Below are positions 17,346 through 25,550 of a DNA stretch of 64,000 nucleotides, piece by piece; positions within the stretch are counted from its first letter, which is position 1; every line of letters starts with the position of its first letter. This DNA comes from UBA6107 sp964533735 (GTDB taxonomy: Bacteria; Chloroflexota; Anaerolineae; Anaerolineales; Anaerolineaceae). The position numbers and the translations under genes were made by a program. The stretch lies in assembly GCA_964533735.1 (NCBI GenBank), contig CAZHMD010000006.1:1-64000 (forward strand), written 5' to 3'. The notes below the pieces were generated by a model. That model had not been told where the DNA came from and made no database searches. It saw only the letters and a program-made list of their open reading frames with translations.

Positions 17346-17794
17346 AACTAAACGATCTCATGCCAAATATTGGCGCAAAAAAGGTCGGCAAACGCAAAGG
17401 TCGTGGTATTTCAGCCGGACAGGGAAAAACTGCCGGGCGTGGTACCAAAGGTCAGGGTTCACGCGCTGGATCTGGTGGAAATCTCTACCGCCAGGGTGGT
17501 AACCTGCCTTTCTTCCGCCGCCTACCTTTCATCCGTGGTGAAGGATTCACACCACCGAACCAGGTCGAATACAATATTGTCAACCTGGATCAGTTGGAGC
17601 GATTCCAAGCCGGGGCTGAAATTTCAGCAGAAACCCTGCGTGAAGCCAAGTTGCTGCACAAACCCAGTAATCCAGTTGCGATTCTCGGTCGTGGTGAAAT
17701 CAAGGCCGCATTGACTGTAAAAGTTGCGCGAGTCACGAAATCTGCCCGCGCCAAGATCGAAGCAGCCGGTGGCACGATCGAACTGGTCGGCTAA
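17342..17794 (+). CDS. rplO: 50S ribosomal protein L15
   Basis: L15 takes part in late 50S assembly. The 150-residue product has the long basic N-terminal extension GKRKGRGISAGQGKTAGRGT and the LPFFRRLPFIRGEGF segment. The ATGA overlap with rpmD suggests coupling. secY starts 21 bases later, the usual neighbour. Confidence 0.98.
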   Translation: MKLNDLMPNIGAKKVGKRKGRGISAGQGKTAGRGTKGQGSRAGSGGNLYRQGGNLPFFRRLPFIRGEGFTPPNQVEYNIVNLDQLERFQAGAEISAETLREAKLLHKPSNPVAILGRGEIKAALTVKVARVTKSARAKIEAAGGTIELVG

Positions 17795-17815
17795 AGCCTA
17801 CATAAGGAGAATGTT

Positions 17816-19156
17816 ATGAAGCGGTCAGCCTGGCGTTATTTATGGACGTCTGAAGATATCCGCAAGAAGCTTCTCATTACAATTCTGCTACTGGTCATTT
17901 ACCGGTTCGCAGCGAATATCCCTGTGCCAGGAATTGATCGTGAAGTGATCAAGTCAATTGCAGACAGCACAAGCGCAGGTGCGAACCTGTTTAATCTGCT
18001 GGATTTGCTCTCTGGCGGCACCATTTCCAACTTCTCGATCCTGGCAATGGGTGTATATCCGTACATTACGGCGCAAATCATCATCCAACTCCTTGTTCCA
18101 ATCATTCCGGCACTTGACAGACGGCTGAAGGACAACCCCCGCGAGGGACGCAGCCTGATGGAAAAATGGACCACAATGCTCACCATTCCGATGGCATTCT
18201 TATCCGCAATCGGCCAGGTGAACATCTTCAATTCCATGACGAACAACCAGGCATTAACTACTCCATTTGGTTTCACTGGAGCGAGTTTACTGCCGACGAC
18301 TACTTTACTTGTGGCCATGGTTGCCGGTACGATGTTTGGTATCTGGCTGGGGCAATTGATCTCAGAGTTTGGTATCCCCAATCAAGGTCTTTCGCTGATC
18401 ATCTTTGCTGGTATCGTCTCCGGTATTCCAACCAAGCTGGTAGGAATCCTGGCAGACAAAACCAACGGTTGGTGGATGCTGCTCCTAATGGTGGCAATAC
18501 TGGGTCTCATTATTTTCGCCATCGTTTACGTACAGCAAGGCCGCAGGAATGTACCAGTTCTCTTCCCGGGACGCCGCATTGGCAATCGTATGTCTATGCC
18601 TGTGCGCAGCAACCTGCCATTATTGGTTAACATGGCCGGCATGATCCCGTTGATCTTTGCCCAAACTTTTCTCTCCTTCCCAGCATTGATTGCTTCCTAC
18701 TTTATTAAAGGAAAAACATCCGGATTCTTCTATGGAGTTTACGAGATGTTCAGCGGAGCGGGACAATTTGGATGGATCTACCCGATCATCTTCTTTGTGC
18801 TGGTTGTGGCTTTCAGTTTCTTCTACACCGATGTGCTTTTCGCACAGCAAAATTACGGAGATACTTTAAAGAAACAGGGAGCCCAGATCCCCGGAGTTGT
18901 GCGGGGTGGACCAACCCAAAAATACCTCACCAAGGTACAGCGGCGCATCACTTTTCCGGGGGCGTTCTTCCTTGGATTTGTGGCTGTGTTCCCTTATATT
19001 TTAGGGGCGCTCATCCCGACCCTGTCGCAGTCCACGCTCTTTGTTATCTCTGCAGCAGGCTTGTTGATCGTCGTAGGCGTTGTGCGTGATACCTTCACCA
19101 TCATCGAAACTGAACTAAAAGTTCATGGTTACGACGAAAGTATCATCAAGGGCTAG
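17816..19156 (+). CDS. secY: Protein translocase channel subunit SecY
   Basis: SecY forms the membrane channel of the Sec translocon with SecE and SecG. The 446-residue product has the expected ten hydrophobic segments, the plug-region stretch ANLFNLLDLLSGGTISNFSI near residue 60, and the conserved cytoplasmic loop around GGPTQKYLTKVQRRITFPGA near residue 363. AAGGAG precedes ATG 17816. The adk gene follows after a single base. Confidence 0.98.
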   Translation: MKRSAWRYLWTSEDIRKKLLITILLLVIYRFAANIPVPGIDREVIKSIADSTSAGANLFNLLDLLSGGTISNFSILAMGVYPYITAQIIIQLLVPIIPALDRRLKDNPREGRSLMEKWTTMLTIPMAFLSAIGQVNIFNSMTNNQALTTPFGFTGASLLPTTTLLVAMVAGTMFGIWLGQLISEFGIPNQGLSLIIFAGIVSGIPTKLVGILADKTNGWWMLLLMVAILGLIIFAIVYVQQGRRNVPVLFPGRRIGNRMSMPVRSNLPLLVNMAGMIPLIFAQTFLSFPALIASYFIKGKTSGFFYGVYEMFSGAGQFGWIYPIIFFVLVVAFSFFYTDVLFAQQNYGDTLKKQGAQIPGVVRGGPTQKYLTKVQRRITFPGAFFLGFVAVFPYILGALIPTLSQSTLFVISAAGLLIVVGVVRDTFTIIETELKVHGYDESIIKG

Positions 19157-19157
19157 T

Positions 19158-19811
19158 ATGACCAGGTTTATTGTTTTATTAGGACCTCCAGGAGCAGGCA
19201 AGGGAACCCAGGCTGATCTCATCGCAGAAAAGTTTGGACTCGTGCATGTTTCCACTGGAGATCTCTTCAGGGAGAACCTAAAAAAACAAACAGACCTTGG
19301 CGTACTGGCGCAGACTTTCATGTCCCGCGGTGCATTGGTACCGGATGACGTGACCATAGCCATGGTGCGCGAACGTCTGAGCCGGCCTGATTGTAAAAAA
19401 GGTGCCTTGCTGGACGGCTTTCCCCGGACACCATCTCAGGCGGATGCTCTGGCAGAAATGCTCAAGGATTTTGACAGCCGGGTGAACCTGGTGCCTTACA
19501 TTTCGGTGCCGCCTGCAATGCTCATCGAGAGACTCAGCGGCAGGTGGACGTGCAGATCTGCAGGTCACATTTTCCATGAGAAATACAATCCTCCCCGCAT
19601 GCCGGGGGTTTGTGACCTGGATGGATCTGAACTATACCAACGTGAAGATGACAAGCCTGAAACCGTTGAAAACCGTATTAAGGTCTACAACGATCAGACT
19701 ACCCCGTTAATTGATTACTATCGCGCCTCCCAGTTACTGGCAGAGGTGGATGGTACCCAAGCCATTGAAGATGTTACTCGTGACCTTGTGAAATTAGTGG
19801 AGAAAGCCTGA
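19158..19811 (+). CDS. adk: Adenylate kinase
   Basis: Adenylate kinase interconverts ATP plus AMP and 2 ADP. ATG 19158 follows the secY stop by one base and gives 217 residues beginning MTRFIVLLGPPGAGKGTQAD, which contains the P-loop. It is the long type with a LID domain. The LID reads GRWTCRSAGHIFH ... PGVCDLDG, so three of the four zinc ligands of the Gram-positive type are present (Cys, Cys, Asp) but the second Cys is Ala. Zinc binding may therefore be weak or lost. An in-frame upstream start inside secY is unlikely. Confidence 0.97.
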   Translation: MTRFIVLLGPPGAGKGTQADLIAEKFGLVHVSTGDLFRENLKKQTDLGVLAQTFMSRGALVPDDVTIAMVRERLSRPDCKKGALLDGFPRTPSQADALAEMLKDFDSRVNLVPYISVPPAMLIERLSGRWTCRSAGHIFHEKYNPPRMPGVCDLDGSELYQREDDKPETVENRIKVYNDQTTPLIDYYRASQLLAEVDGTQAIEDVTRDLVKLVEKA

Positions 19812-19814
19812 GTC

Positions 19815-20612
19815 ATGTCCTGGGAACGGCAGATCACCCTTAAGACTCCCCAGGAGATCACCATTATGCGCGAAGCTGGTCGCATCAATGCCGAAGCACT
19901 GGCAGCTGCACGAGCGCTGATCCGCCCGGGAGTTACTACTGTCGACCTGGACGCTGCAGCAGAAGAAGTTTTGAAGAAATATGGTTGTTACAGCCCTTTT
20001 AAAGGTTACCCCGGACCGTACCCGTATCCAGCCAGTACGAATGTTAGTGTGAATTACGAGCTGGTCCACGGCATCCCCGGCAAGCGCAAGCTCAAGGAAG
20101 GCGATATCGTCTCAGTGGATTGCGGAACGGTCTTTGAAGGATATGTTGGTGATTCCGCATTTACCGCCTGTGTTGGGAGCGTCAGCCCGGAAGCACAAAA
20201 ACTGGTTGATACGACTGAAGGGGCGTTGTATGCAGGGATTGAAAAAATGGTAGCCGGAAATCATGTTGGTGATATATCGGCGGCCATTCAAAATTATGCA
20301 GAGAGCCGAGGTTTTCATGTCACCCGCGAATACACCGGTCACGGTGTTGGAAGATCCATGCACGAGGGACCGCAAGTCCCGAATTATGGCACTCCCGGAC
20401 GGGGGCTTGTACTCCGCGCAGGCATGACCATCGCGATTGAGCCGATGTTACTGGTAGGCACACCCGCAACCAGGGTGCTTCCAGACCAGTGGACGGTTTC
20501 TTCAGCGGATGGTTCTTTGACCGCTCATTACGAGCATACCATAGCGGTCACTGACGATGGACCCTTGATCCTTACTACGCAGGAAAATGGGTCTATTCCT
20601 AGACGGAAATAA
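19815..20612 (+). CDS. map: Methionine aminopeptidase, type I
   Basis: It removes the initiator methionine from new proteins. The 265-residue product has the metal ligands in their usual settings: VDCGTVFEGYVGDSAF (two Asp), GHGVGRSMHEGP (His), AIEPM (Glu) and TAHYEHTIAV (Glu), plus the substrate His in LVHGIPG. It starts 3 bases after adk. In most bacteria infA follows here; it does not in this window. Confidence 0.98.
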   Translation: MSWERQITLKTPQEITIMREAGRINAEALAAARALIRPGVTTVDLDAAAEEVLKKYGCYSPFKGYPGPYPYPASTNVSVNYELVHGIPGKRKLKEGDIVSVDCGTVFEGYVGDSAFTACVGSVSPEAQKLVDTTEGALYAGIEKMVAGNHVGDISAAIQNYAESRGFHVTREYTGHGVGRSMHEGPQVPNYGTPGRGLVLRAGMTIAIEPMLLVGTPATRVLPDQWTVSSADGSLTAHYEHTIAVTDDGPLILTTQENGSIPRRK

Positions 20613-20628
20613 AAAGTACAGGTATAAT
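20600..20628 (+). promoter_or_regulatory. Promoter for rpmJ-rpsM-rpsK-rpsD-rpoA
   Basis: TAGACG (20600-20605, 4 of 6 matches) and TATAAT (20623-20628) are 17 bases apart and overlap the last bases of map. Transcription should start near 20635, about 37 bases before rpmJ. Confidence 0.7.
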
Positions 20629-20671
20629 CATAACTTCGGGTTAATAGCAGTTCTTACTAAGGAGTACGTAG

Positions 20672-20785
20672 ATGAAAGTATCACCATCAATTCGCAAAAG
20701 ATGTGCAAAGTGCAAGATCGTAAAACGCAGCGGAACTCTTTTTGTGATCTGCGAAAACCCAAAGCACAAACAGCGACAAGGTTAA
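20672..20785 (+). CDS. rpmJ: 50S ribosomal protein L36
   Basis: L36 is the smallest 50S protein. The 37-residue product reads MKVSPSIRKRCAKCKIVKRS at the start and ends in ENPKHKQRQG, with zinc ligands Cys11, Cys14, Cys27 and His32, the zinc-binding type. AAGGAG lies just upstream of ATG 20672. It sits 59 bases after map with no room for infA and 9 bases before rpsM. Confidence 0.97.
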   Translation: MKVSPSIRKRCAKCKIVKRSGTLFVICENPKHKQRQG

Positions 20786-20794
20786 GGACGGAAT

Positions 20795-21184
20795 ATGGCG
20801 AGAATAGAAGGTATTGATCTTCCGCGAAATAAGCGGGTCGAAGTTGGTCTGACTTCCATATTTGGGATTGGTCCCACACGTGCCAGCCAGATCCTCAAAT
20901 CCACGCAGGTTAACCCGGATACCCGGATCAAAGATTTGACCGAGACCGAAGTTGCCTCTTTGCGTGAGTATATCTCCAAGAATTTCAAGGTTGAGGGCGA
21001 TCTGCGCAGAGAAGTGCAGATGAATATCAAACGCCTGATTGAAATTGGCTGCTACCGTGGCATGCGCCACCGTCGCAATCTGCCTGCTCATGGCCAGCGA
21101 ACCCGCACGAATGCACGTACCGCAAAGGGTCCCAAGAAGACTGTTGCCGGTCGCGGTCGCCGTCGTGGAGCAGCAAAGAAGTAA
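20795..21184 (+). CDS. rpsM: 30S ribosomal protein S13
   Basis: S13 in the 30S head contacts P-site tRNA and the 50S subunit. The 129-residue product contains MARIEGIDLPRNKRVEVGLT, SIFGIGPTRASQIL and the basic stretch RGMRHRRNLPAHGQRTRTNA. Normal in length; preceded by AAGGACGG. A 111-base gap to rpsK holds a possible hairpin (CAGGT near 21207 with ACCTG near 21234) of unknown role. Confidence 0.98.
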   Translation: MARIEGIDLPRNKRVEVGLTSIFGIGPTRASQILKSTQVNPDTRIKDLTETEVASLREYISKNFKVEGDLRREVQMNIKRLIEIGCYRGMRHRRNLPAHGQRTRTNARTAKGPKKTVAGRGRRRGAAKK

Positions 21185-21295
21185 ATCAGTTGCGGAGTTG
21201 AAATTCAGGTGGGGTTCCTTCTCCCCCGCGGCAACCTGGATGGATACAACCCAACGCGTATAAGCTATTTGACAAGAAAAGGTTAATGAGGAATT

Positions 21296-21700
21296 ATGGC
21301 TCAAAATGTGCGCTCAACTCGTCGCGCCAGCACCACCAAGAAAATAAAGAGAACGCTCTCCTCTGCTCAGGTTCATATTTTCGCGTCGTTCAATAATACG
21401 ATCGTGACAATAACTGATCAGCAGGGCAATGCTCTTTGCTGGGGTAGCGCTGGATCGGCAGGATTCAAGGGTTCTCGCAAGAGCACCCCGTTCGCAGCCC
21501 GCCTGGCTGCTGAGCAGGCAATCAAATCAGCTCAGAATATGGGCATTCAGGAAGTCGACATGATCATCAAGGGACCTGGACCTGGTCGAGAATCAGCCAT
21601 TCGTGCTGTGCAATCGGTCGGTTTGAAAGTCCGTTCCATTACTGATATCACCCCCGTTCCGCACAACGGATGCCGGCCTCCGAAAAAACGCCGCGTGTAA
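21296..21700 (+). CDS. rpsK: 30S ribosomal protein S11
   Basis: S11 lies on the 30S platform near the E site. The 134-residue product contains AQVHIFASFNNTIVTITDQQ, KGSRKSTPFAARLAAEQA and the C-terminal VPHNGCRPPKKRRV, all typical. It is 19 bases before rpsD. Confidence 0.98.
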   Translation: MAQNVRSTRRASTTKKIKRTLSSAQVHIFASFNNTIVTITDQQGNALCWGSAGSAGFKGSRKSTPFAARLAAEQAIKSAQNMGIQEVDMIIKGPGPGRESAIRAVQSVGLKVRSITDITPVPHNGCRPPKKRRV

Positions 21701-21718
21701 TAACAGGAGAAGGATAAT

Positions 21719-22357
21719 ATGGCAAAGTATACTGGTCCGGCATGCAAACTCTGCCGGCGTGAAGGTGAAAAACTCTTTTTGAAAGGCTCCCGCTGCTTTT
21801 CTCCCAAATGTGCATTTGAGAAGCGCGGATTTGCCCCTGGGCAACATGGTAAATCAAAACAGGGACGCACTGATCGTGAATCTGACTATGCGCGCCAATT
21901 GCGTGCCAAGCAGCGTGCCCGCCGCGTTTACGGTGTATTGGAACGCCAGTTCCGCCGTACTTTCGGGATTGCCTCACGCACCCGTGGTATGACCGGTCTG
22001 AATTTGCTGCGGACGCTTGAAACACGGTTGGACAATGTTGTTTTCCGCATGGGATATGCAGAAAATCGCGCCCAGGCTCGCCAGATGGTGAACCATGGTC
22101 ACTTCAAGCTGAATGGTCTCAGGGCTGATATCCCATCAATGCTGGTTAGTCCCGGCGATACTGTTGCAGTAGCTGAAGTCGCGAAGAAACTTACACTCTT
22201 CAAAGAACTTCCTGCCCTGGCTGAAAAACGGCTTTGTGCTGTTTGGATGGACAGGGATCTCAAGAATCTTTCTGGTCGTGTATTACGTCTGCCTGAACGG
22301 GCTGAGATTGACGGCAGCCTGAATGAACAGTTAATTGTTGAGTACTACTCACGCTAA
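21719..22357 (+). CDS. rpsD: 30S ribosomal protein S4, zinc-binding form
   Basis: S4 starts 30S assembly and in several bacteria represses its operon. The 212-residue product has four Cys in the N-terminal part (CKLC and CFSPKC spacing), so it is the zinc-binding form, followed by FAPGQHGKSKQGRTDRESDY and an S4-type RNA-binding segment (ETRLDNVVFRMGYAENRAQA). AGGAGAAGG precedes ATG 21719. Confidence 0.98.
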   Translation: MAKYTGPACKLCRREGEKLFLKGSRCFSPKCAFEKRGFAPGQHGKSKQGRTDRESDYARQLRAKQRARRVYGVLERQFRRTFGIASRTRGMTGLNLLRTLETRLDNVVFRMGYAENRAQARQMVNHGHFKLNGLRADIPSMLVSPGDTVAVAEVAKKLTLFKELPALAEKRLCAVWMDRDLKNLSGRVLRLPERAEIDGSLNEQLIVEYYSR

Positions 22358-22409
22358 TGTCCATTAACCCAAGGATCAGATACATCACCGTATCAGAAAG
22401 GGGTGGAAT

Positions 22410-23375
22410 GTGTGCGCTCTAAATAATATGGTTACACCAAAAGTTGAACGGGAAGCAGAAGCCCGTAACTATGGAAAATTCATCATCAGTCCTCTTGAAC
22501 GAGGATTTGGCGATACGCTAGGAAACACTCTAAGGCGTGTTCTACTCTCATCCCTCGATGGCGCGGCAATTTCTTCGATGCGTGTTTCAGATGTGATGCA
22601 CGAGTTCAGCGACATCCCGGGTGTGCGAGAAGACGTCATTCAGGTGACACTGCAGGTCAAGCAAATCCGCATGATCCTGCATGAAGGTGAAAGTGCTCAT
22701 TTACACCTGGATGTGCGCGGTGCAGGTGAAGTAACTGCTGCTGATATTCAAGTTCCTGCAGAGGTTGAGATCGTCAATCCGGATCTCTATCTTTTCACAG
22801 TTGATGACCCTAAAACCAAGCTGGATATTGACTTCACAGTGGAACGCGGACGTGGATATTCACCCTCCGGCGACCGCAGCGGGAAACTGGCATTGGGTGA
22901 ACTTCCCATTGATGCCATCTACAGCCCGGTAAAACGTGTCAACTTTGTTGTTGGTTCAGCCCGTGTTGGGCTAAGTACCAACTTCGACCGCCTTGCGCTT
23001 GAGATTTGGACGGATGGTACTTTGAGCCCAGAAAAAGCGCTTGGCAGTGCTTCCAAGATCATTATCGATCATTTACGCTTTATCTCCGGAATTTCCGAAG
23101 AAACATTAATGGTCGGAATTGAAAAAGAATTGGTTGGCAGCCACCTCACCAGTGAAGCAGCAGAAACCCCGATTGAAAACCTCGACCTTTCCGTGCGTGT
23201 GTTCAACTCGCTAAAGAGGACTGGGATCACCAATGTGGGCGATGTGCTTGAGTTACTGGACAAAGGTGAAGAAGCTGTAATGTCGATTCGTAATTTTGGC
23301 GAGAAGAGCCTGGATGAACTACGTGACAAAATGCGCGAAAAAGGCTTTTTGCAAGACGAAAAAGATGTGGAGTGA
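22410..23375 (+). CDS. rpoA: RNA polymerase alpha subunit
   Basis: The alpha dimer assembles RNA polymerase and contacts UP elements and activators. The N-terminal domain shows GFGDTLGNTLRRVLLSSLDG near residue 30, and the C-terminal domain has VRVFNSLKRTGITNVGDVLE and IRNFGEKSLDELRDKM. The start is unsure. GTG 22410 is 6 bases after AAAGGGG and gives 321 residues; ATG 22428 gives the more usual opening MVTPKVE (315 residues) but has no ribosome-binding site. An overlapping ATG at 22408 would encode only four residues before a stop. rplQ starts 6 bases after the end. Confidence 0.96.
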   Translation: MCALNNMVTPKVEREAEARNYGKFIISPLERGFGDTLGNTLRRVLLSSLDGAAISSMRVSDVMHEFSDIPGVREDVIQVTLQVKQIRMILHEGESAHLHLDVRGAGEVTAADIQVPAEVEIVNPDLYLFTVDDPKTKLDIDFTVERGRGYSPSGDRSGKLALGELPIDAIYSPVKRVNFVVGSARVGLSTNFDRLALEIWTDGTLSPEKALGSASKIIIDHLRFISGISEETLMVGIEKELVGSHLTSEAAETPIENLDLSVRVFNSLKRTGITNVGDVLELLDKGEEAVMSIRNFGEKSLDELRDKMREKGFLQDEKDVE

Positions 23376-23381
23376 GTTAAG

Positions 23382-23759
23382 ATGCGCCATAATATTGCAG
23401 GTTATAGATTAGGTCGTACAAAAGATCAGCGCCTCGGGTTGCGCCGCACCATGGTTAACCAATTGTTGACCCATGAGCGGATCCAAACCACCCGAGCGAA
23501 GGCAATGTTCATTCGCGGCGAAACTGAGAAATTGATCACCCTAGCACGCAAGAGCGGCAAGGGTTCAGACACTGACAAAGTGAATGCCCGCAGACTGGCA
23601 TCTTCCCGCATCGGGAACGCCACCACTGTTAAAAAGCTTTTTGATGAGATTGCCCCCCGGTTCGAGAACCGCAATGGCGGTTACACCCGGATTTTGAAAT
23701 TAGGTCCTCGCCTGGGGGATTCCTCAGACATGGTCTTGATCGAGCTCGTCGAAGAATAA
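23382..23759 (+). CDS. rplQ: 50S ribosomal protein L17
   Basis: L17 lies near the tunnel exit. The 125-residue product has the typical opening MRHNIAGYRLGRTKDQRLGL and ILKLGPRLGDSSDMVLIELV at the end. It follows rpoA by 6 bases and precedes truA by 22 bases. Confidence 0.98.
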   Translation: MRHNIAGYRLGRTKDQRLGLRRTMVNQLLTHERIQTTRAKAMFIRGETEKLITLARKSGKGSDTDKVNARRLASSRIGNATTVKKLFDEIAPRFENRNGGYTRILKLGPRLGDSSDMVLIELVEE

Positions 23760-23781
23760 CCGTCCAATTTTGGACGTGTGA

Positions 23782-24549
23782 ATGGCACGTTACCAACTTA
23801 TCCTTGCGTATGACGGCACTGACTTCTCTGGATTTCAGCGCCAGGGAAACACCCGTACAGTCCAGAAGGTGGTCGAGAAAGCCTTGTTTGAGCTGGGATG
23901 GCAGGAGGAATCAATCCTTTTTGCCGGCCGCACAGACTCAGGCGTTCATGCTGATGGACAGGTAATTTCCTTCGCATTAGACTGGCAGCACTCAGACGCT
24001 GAATTGCTCAATGCGTTGAATGCCAAACTACCCGCCGATGCAGCAGTGCGCGATTTCACTCAGGTGAAGGCTGAATTCCACCCCCGTTATGACGCCACCA
24101 GCCGGAGTTATGTCTACCGCATATACCAACTGCCTAACAGGAACCCATTACTGGAAAGGTATTGCTGGAGGGTCTGGCCGCCCTTGAACGCAGGTTCACT
24201 GGCAGACGCAGCCAGGATCTTCATCGGGAAACATGATTTCGCGGCGTTCGGACGGGCAATGAAACCCGGCAGTTCAACCATCCGTGAAATTGTTGAAAGC
24301 GTTTGGATGGAGACTCCCGAAGGCTGGGAATACCATGTTAGCGCAAATGCTTTTTTGTACCACATGGTACGCAGATTGGTATTTGTCCAGGTAGAGGTAT
24401 CTCGTGGAAACATCAGCCTGGAAGGATTAGCCAGTGGTTTACTGACCGGGAATAAATTGAAACCCGGGTTGGCACCTGCAAATGGCTTGAGACTTGATAA
24501 AGTGAATTTTGGTAATAGAACGCAAGGATTGGATGAAGAAGAAAATTAG
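23782..24549 (+). CDS. truA: tRNA pseudouridine(38-40) synthase
   Basis: TruA makes pseudouridine at positions 38-40 in the anticodon arm of tRNA. The 255-residue product contains the catalytic Asp in FAGRTDSGVHADGQV (near residue 55) and FLYHMVRRLV near residue 195. Its place between rplQ and rplM is common in many bacteria. No strong ribosome-binding site is visible in the 22-base gap. Confidence 0.97.
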   Translation: MARYQLILAYDGTDFSGFQRQGNTRTVQKVVEKALFELGWQEESILFAGRTDSGVHADGQVISFALDWQHSDAELLNALNAKLPADAAVRDFTQVKAEFHPRYDATSRSYVYRIYQLPNRNPLLERYCWRVWPPLNAGSLADAARIFIGKHDFAAFGRAMKPGSSTIREIVESVWMETPEGWEYHVSANAFLYHMVRRLVFVQVEVSRGNISLEGLASGLLTGNKLKPGLAPANGLRLDKVNFGNRTQGLDEEEN

Positions 24550-24584
24550 ATTTTGGCTTGAAATGATAAGCTAACGGAGAGAAT

Positions 24585-25013
24585 ATGTTAGACAAGACTT
24601 TTGTCTTAAAGGGAAAACAAGAACCAGAATGGCTTTTAGTGGATGCCCAGGGTCAGGGTATTGGCAGGCTTGCAACTCAAATCGCCGGCTACCTGATGGG
24701 TAAACATAAAGCCACTTTTACACCGGGTGTCGATATGGGCGACGTTGTCGTCGTTATCAATGCCTCAAAACTTGAGATCACTGAAAAACGCCTGGATGAT
24801 AAGAAATACTACAAGCATTCCAATTATCCGGGTGGATTGAAAACAGTTGTATTACGAGATCAGATGAAAGTCCATCCTGATCGGGTAATTACGGCTGCGG
24901 TTTGGGGAATGCTTCCCCATAACCGAATGGGACGTGTATTACTCAAACGGTTGAAGGTGTATGGCGGCAGTGAACATCCGCATATTGCCCAAAACCCGAA
25001 ACCGGTTGCTTAA
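24585..25013 (+). CDS. rplM: 50S ribosomal protein L13
   Basis: L13 is an early 50S assembly protein. The 142-residue product has EWLLVDAQGQGIGRLATQIA, HKATFTPGVDMGDVVVVINA and AVWGMLPHNRMGRVLLKRLK. GGAGAG precedes ATG 24585. It forms a pair with rpsI 14 bases downstream. Confidence 0.98.
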   Translation: MLDKTFVLKGKQEPEWLLVDAQGQGIGRLATQIAGYLMGKHKATFTPGVDMGDVVVVINASKLEITEKRLDDKKYYKHSNYPGGLKTVVLRDQMKVHPDRVITAAVWGMLPHNRMGRVLLKRLKVYGGSEHPHIAQNPKPVA

Positions 25014-25027
25014 AGGAGTAAGGATTT

Positions 25028-25423
25028 ATGTCAGTTCAATATTTTGAAGGTATTGGTCGCCGTAAAGAGAGTTCTGCCCGTGTGCGCTTGATGAGCGGAA
25101 CCGGCAAATTCACCGTCAACGAAAAACCGGTTGAGGAATATTTTCCCCGTACAGGTGACCTTGAAGCTATTCTTGGTCCGCTGGGTGCTGCTCAACAGGA
25201 TCGTGCCACATTTGATATCACAGCCACTGTCAAAGGCGGCGGGGTAACCGGTCAGACTGATTCAGTCCAATTGGGTCTTGCCCGTGCGCTGGTCAAGTTG
25301 AATGCTGAGAACACTTCCCTGTTGCGCAAAGGCGGGTTCCTAACTCGCGATCCGCGTATCAAGGAACGCAAGAAGCCAGGTCTCAAACGCGCCCGTAAGG
25401 CACCGACCTACACCAAGCGTTAA
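25028..25423 (+). CDS. rpsI: 30S ribosomal protein S9
   Basis: S9 has a basic C-terminal tail that touches P-site tRNA. The 131-residue product shows GIGRRKESSARVRLMSG, GQTDSVQLGLARALVK and the tail LKRARKAPTYTKR. It ends the ribosomal-protein block and is followed by a long hairpin with a T-rich tract. Confidence 0.98.
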   Translation: MSVQYFEGIGRRKESSARVRLMSGTGKFTVNEKPVEEYFPRTGDLEAILGPLGAAQQDRATFDITATVKGGGVTGQTDSVQLGLARALVKLNAENTSLLRKGGFLTRDPRIKERKKPGLKRARKAPTYTKR

Positions 25424-25453
25424 AAATTATTCAGGTTAGCTCCTGAATTCCTC

Positions 25454-25538
25454 AAGATGCAATCTGTTCTCTTGGATCGGATGGCGGTTGAAAAACCTGC
25501 ACAGATCGTGGAGAAATGAGATTGCATCTTTTGTTTTT
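25454..25538 (+). terminator. Long branched-free hairpin after rpsI, terminator or structured RNA
   Basis: Arms AAGATGCAATCT (25454-25465) and AGATTGCATCTT (25519-25530) pair perfectly over 12 bp. Inside, TTCTC pairs with GAGAA, GATC with GATC, and GCGGTT/AACCTGC closes on a GAAA tetraloop with one bulged U. The second arm is followed by a T-rich tract (25529-25538). It can end transcription after rpsI. It is longer and more ordered than most terminators, and the mazG ribosome-binding site starts right behind it. Confidence 0.7.
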
Positions 25539-25550
25539 GAAGGAGTAATT

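Noticed and set aside
22408..22422. ATG at 22408 as the rpoA start
   Set aside because: It reads only four codons before a stop; the overlapping GTG at 22410 or ATG at 22428 must be used.
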